DNA of 64,000 nt from Amyloporia xantha (lineage: Eukaryota; Basidiomycota; Agaricomycetes; Polyporales; Adustoporiaceae), in NCBI GenBank assembly GCA_036971615.1, contig JAYKKR010000001.1, forward strand, positions 558,001 to 622,000, written 5' to 3'. Below, piece after piece: positions 63,118 through 64,000 of the stretch (positions are counted from its first letter, which is position 1; each line of letters starts with the position of its first letter). Position numbers and translations under genes: made by a program. Below the pieces are notes generated by a model, which made no database searches, was not told the origin of the DNA, and saw only the letters and a program-made list of their open reading frames with translations.

Positions 63118-64000
63118 TCAGTCGAGCTCGTCCAGCAGAGAGCGCGAGCTCTTGAAGTTGTTGTAGGCGTCCTTGACGGCCTCGTATGCATCGTAGCCAT
63201 CCTTGCCAACCGTGTACGCGTCCTTGGCGACGTCCACGATAGGTCCGAGGGAGATCGCCTCCGAGCCGGTCTGCCGTGCAAGGATGTCAAGCAGTTCGCT
63301 GACATTAAATACTTAACCATAGCGCAAGCGAGTAATAGAAGGGACGTAGCTCACCGCTTAGTGGAAGATGTCGGGGCAGTGATCCCGTCATTGGATTTAC
63401 TAGAGGAGCTCTGGGTATTGCCAGAGGAGCCCGTCACATCCTTGACTACATCATAACCGTCCTTGCCAACTTTGTAAACGTCTTTGATCGCATCCCAGAC
63501 AAAACCCAACGACAAGGCCTCCGAACCAGTCTCCCGCGCGAGGATTTCAAGTAGTTCACTAGCGGTTAAAGCATTGAGCACAAAGTATAAGCGAGGGGGA
63601 AAATGGCTCACCGCTTGGTGGAAGATGTCGGGGCAGTAATCCCGCCATTGGTCGTACTAGAGGAGCTCTGGGTATTGCCAGAGGAACCCCCCACATCCTT
63701 GATTAGATCGTAACCGTCCTTGCCCACGGTGTAGACATCTTTGAGCGCGTCCCAGACCGAACCCAGTGACAGGGCCTCCGAATCAGTCTCTGAGCCAGTT
63801 TCGCGAGCAAGGACATCGGCTAAGTCGCTGTGTACCATGTATGAATCAGAAACGACTGATCAATATAGTCGCGATGCTACATACCGAACCTGCATCGGGT
63901 GAATACCAAGAATGCCCCCGTAAGAAACATCGTTTTTGAATTTGCTCCAGTCAAATGCCCTACTCTCTGCTTCTCTCGGACGGACATCAGTCAGTTCCCT
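63118..64000 (-). CDS. Tandem-exon repeat protein with Lys-Arg junctions, 5'-truncated by window edge
   Basis: Four exons on the minus strand: 64000-63885 (start outside the window), 63827-63612, 63558-63355, 63298-63118, in frame to a stop at 63118-63120. Exons 2 and 3 encode near-identical modules of about 72 and 68 residues (LARETGSE ... ALSLG ... VWDA ... KDVY ... VGKDGYD ... KDV ... GSSGNTQSSSS ... GITAPTSSTKR). Exon 4 encodes a third, divergent copy (LARQTGSEAISLG ... YTVGKDGYD) without the Ser-rich tail. Every internal intron is phase 2 and splits the Arg codon of the Lys-Arg pair that closes each module. Lys-Arg is the Kex2 cleavage signal, so this may be a secreted precursor cut into repeats, but no signal peptide is in view. 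The first visible exon has AFDWSKFKNDVSYGGILG. Function unknown. Confidence 0.75.

Noticed and set aside
63118..64000. CRISPR-like or microsatellite repeat
   Set aside because: The repeats are coding modules with introns between them, not short direct repeats with spacers.

Overview
The window is nuclear DNA from a filamentous basidiomycete, most likely an agaricomycete of the Polyporales. Evidence: genes are cut by many short (about 45-75 nt) GT-AG introns, gene spacing is compact, and the gene content includes CYP512-like multi-exon P450s, a fused siroheme synthase, a Helitron and a Mutator-like transposon. No bacterial signal (operons, RBS, CRISPR) is present. Gene models below were built by joining exons by hand. 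All but the three noted as broken or uncertain close in frame over their full length.

Layout. 1-704: 3' part of a GNAT acetyltransferase. 1722-3812: CYP512-like P450. 4102-5047 (-): multi-pass membrane protein. 5605-7033 (-): F-box protein. 7442-11416: complete Mutator-like element (MULE) with 273-bp terminal inverted repeats (TIRs) and an uninterrupted 994-aa transposase model. 12543-12946: small TA-flanked TIR element. 13795-16093: P450 of another family, followed by a decayed copy of the F-box gene's 5' half. 16662-18552 (-): Met8/Met1-type siroheme synthase with two apparent 1-nt insertions. 18779-19477: SRP14. 19720-23310: DUF726 lipase-like protein. 24236-24973: disordered protein. 25564-27647 (-): second CYP512-like P450, exon-for-exon paralogue of the first. 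29165-31236 (-): DUF2235 hydrolase. 32112-32753: fold-back repeat. About 34161-40179: Helitron with a RepHel protein broken by three 1-nt deletions.

42161-45334: Zn2Cys6 transcription factor. 45656-46349 (-): Pin1/Ess1 prolyl isomerase. 46971-48520: Gfo/Idh/MocA dehydrogenase. 49224-50771 (-): UDP-glucose 4-epimerase. 51249-53964 (-): THO complex subunit 1. 55752-57284: Ser/Thr-rich single-pass membrane protein. 57455-57550: intron-containing tRNA-Arg. 57754-59144 (-): membrane-anchored conserved hypothetical. 59495-59866: small hypothetical. 60291-62269 (-): sugar transporter. 63118-64000 (-): 3' part of a gene made of near-identical tandem exons, each ending in a Lys-Arg pair.

The genes do not form an evident pathway cluster. 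Housekeeping genes (SRP14, THOC1, Ess1, GalE, siroheme synthase) are mixed with expanded accessory families (P450, F-box) and transposons. The most novel candidate is the right-edge repeat gene, which looks like a kexin-processed repeat protein built by exon duplication. Other points of interest are the young-looking MULE, a GC-AG intron in one P450, an ATG-only first coding exon in the Pin1 gene, and indels confined to two loci (siroheme synthase and Helitron).
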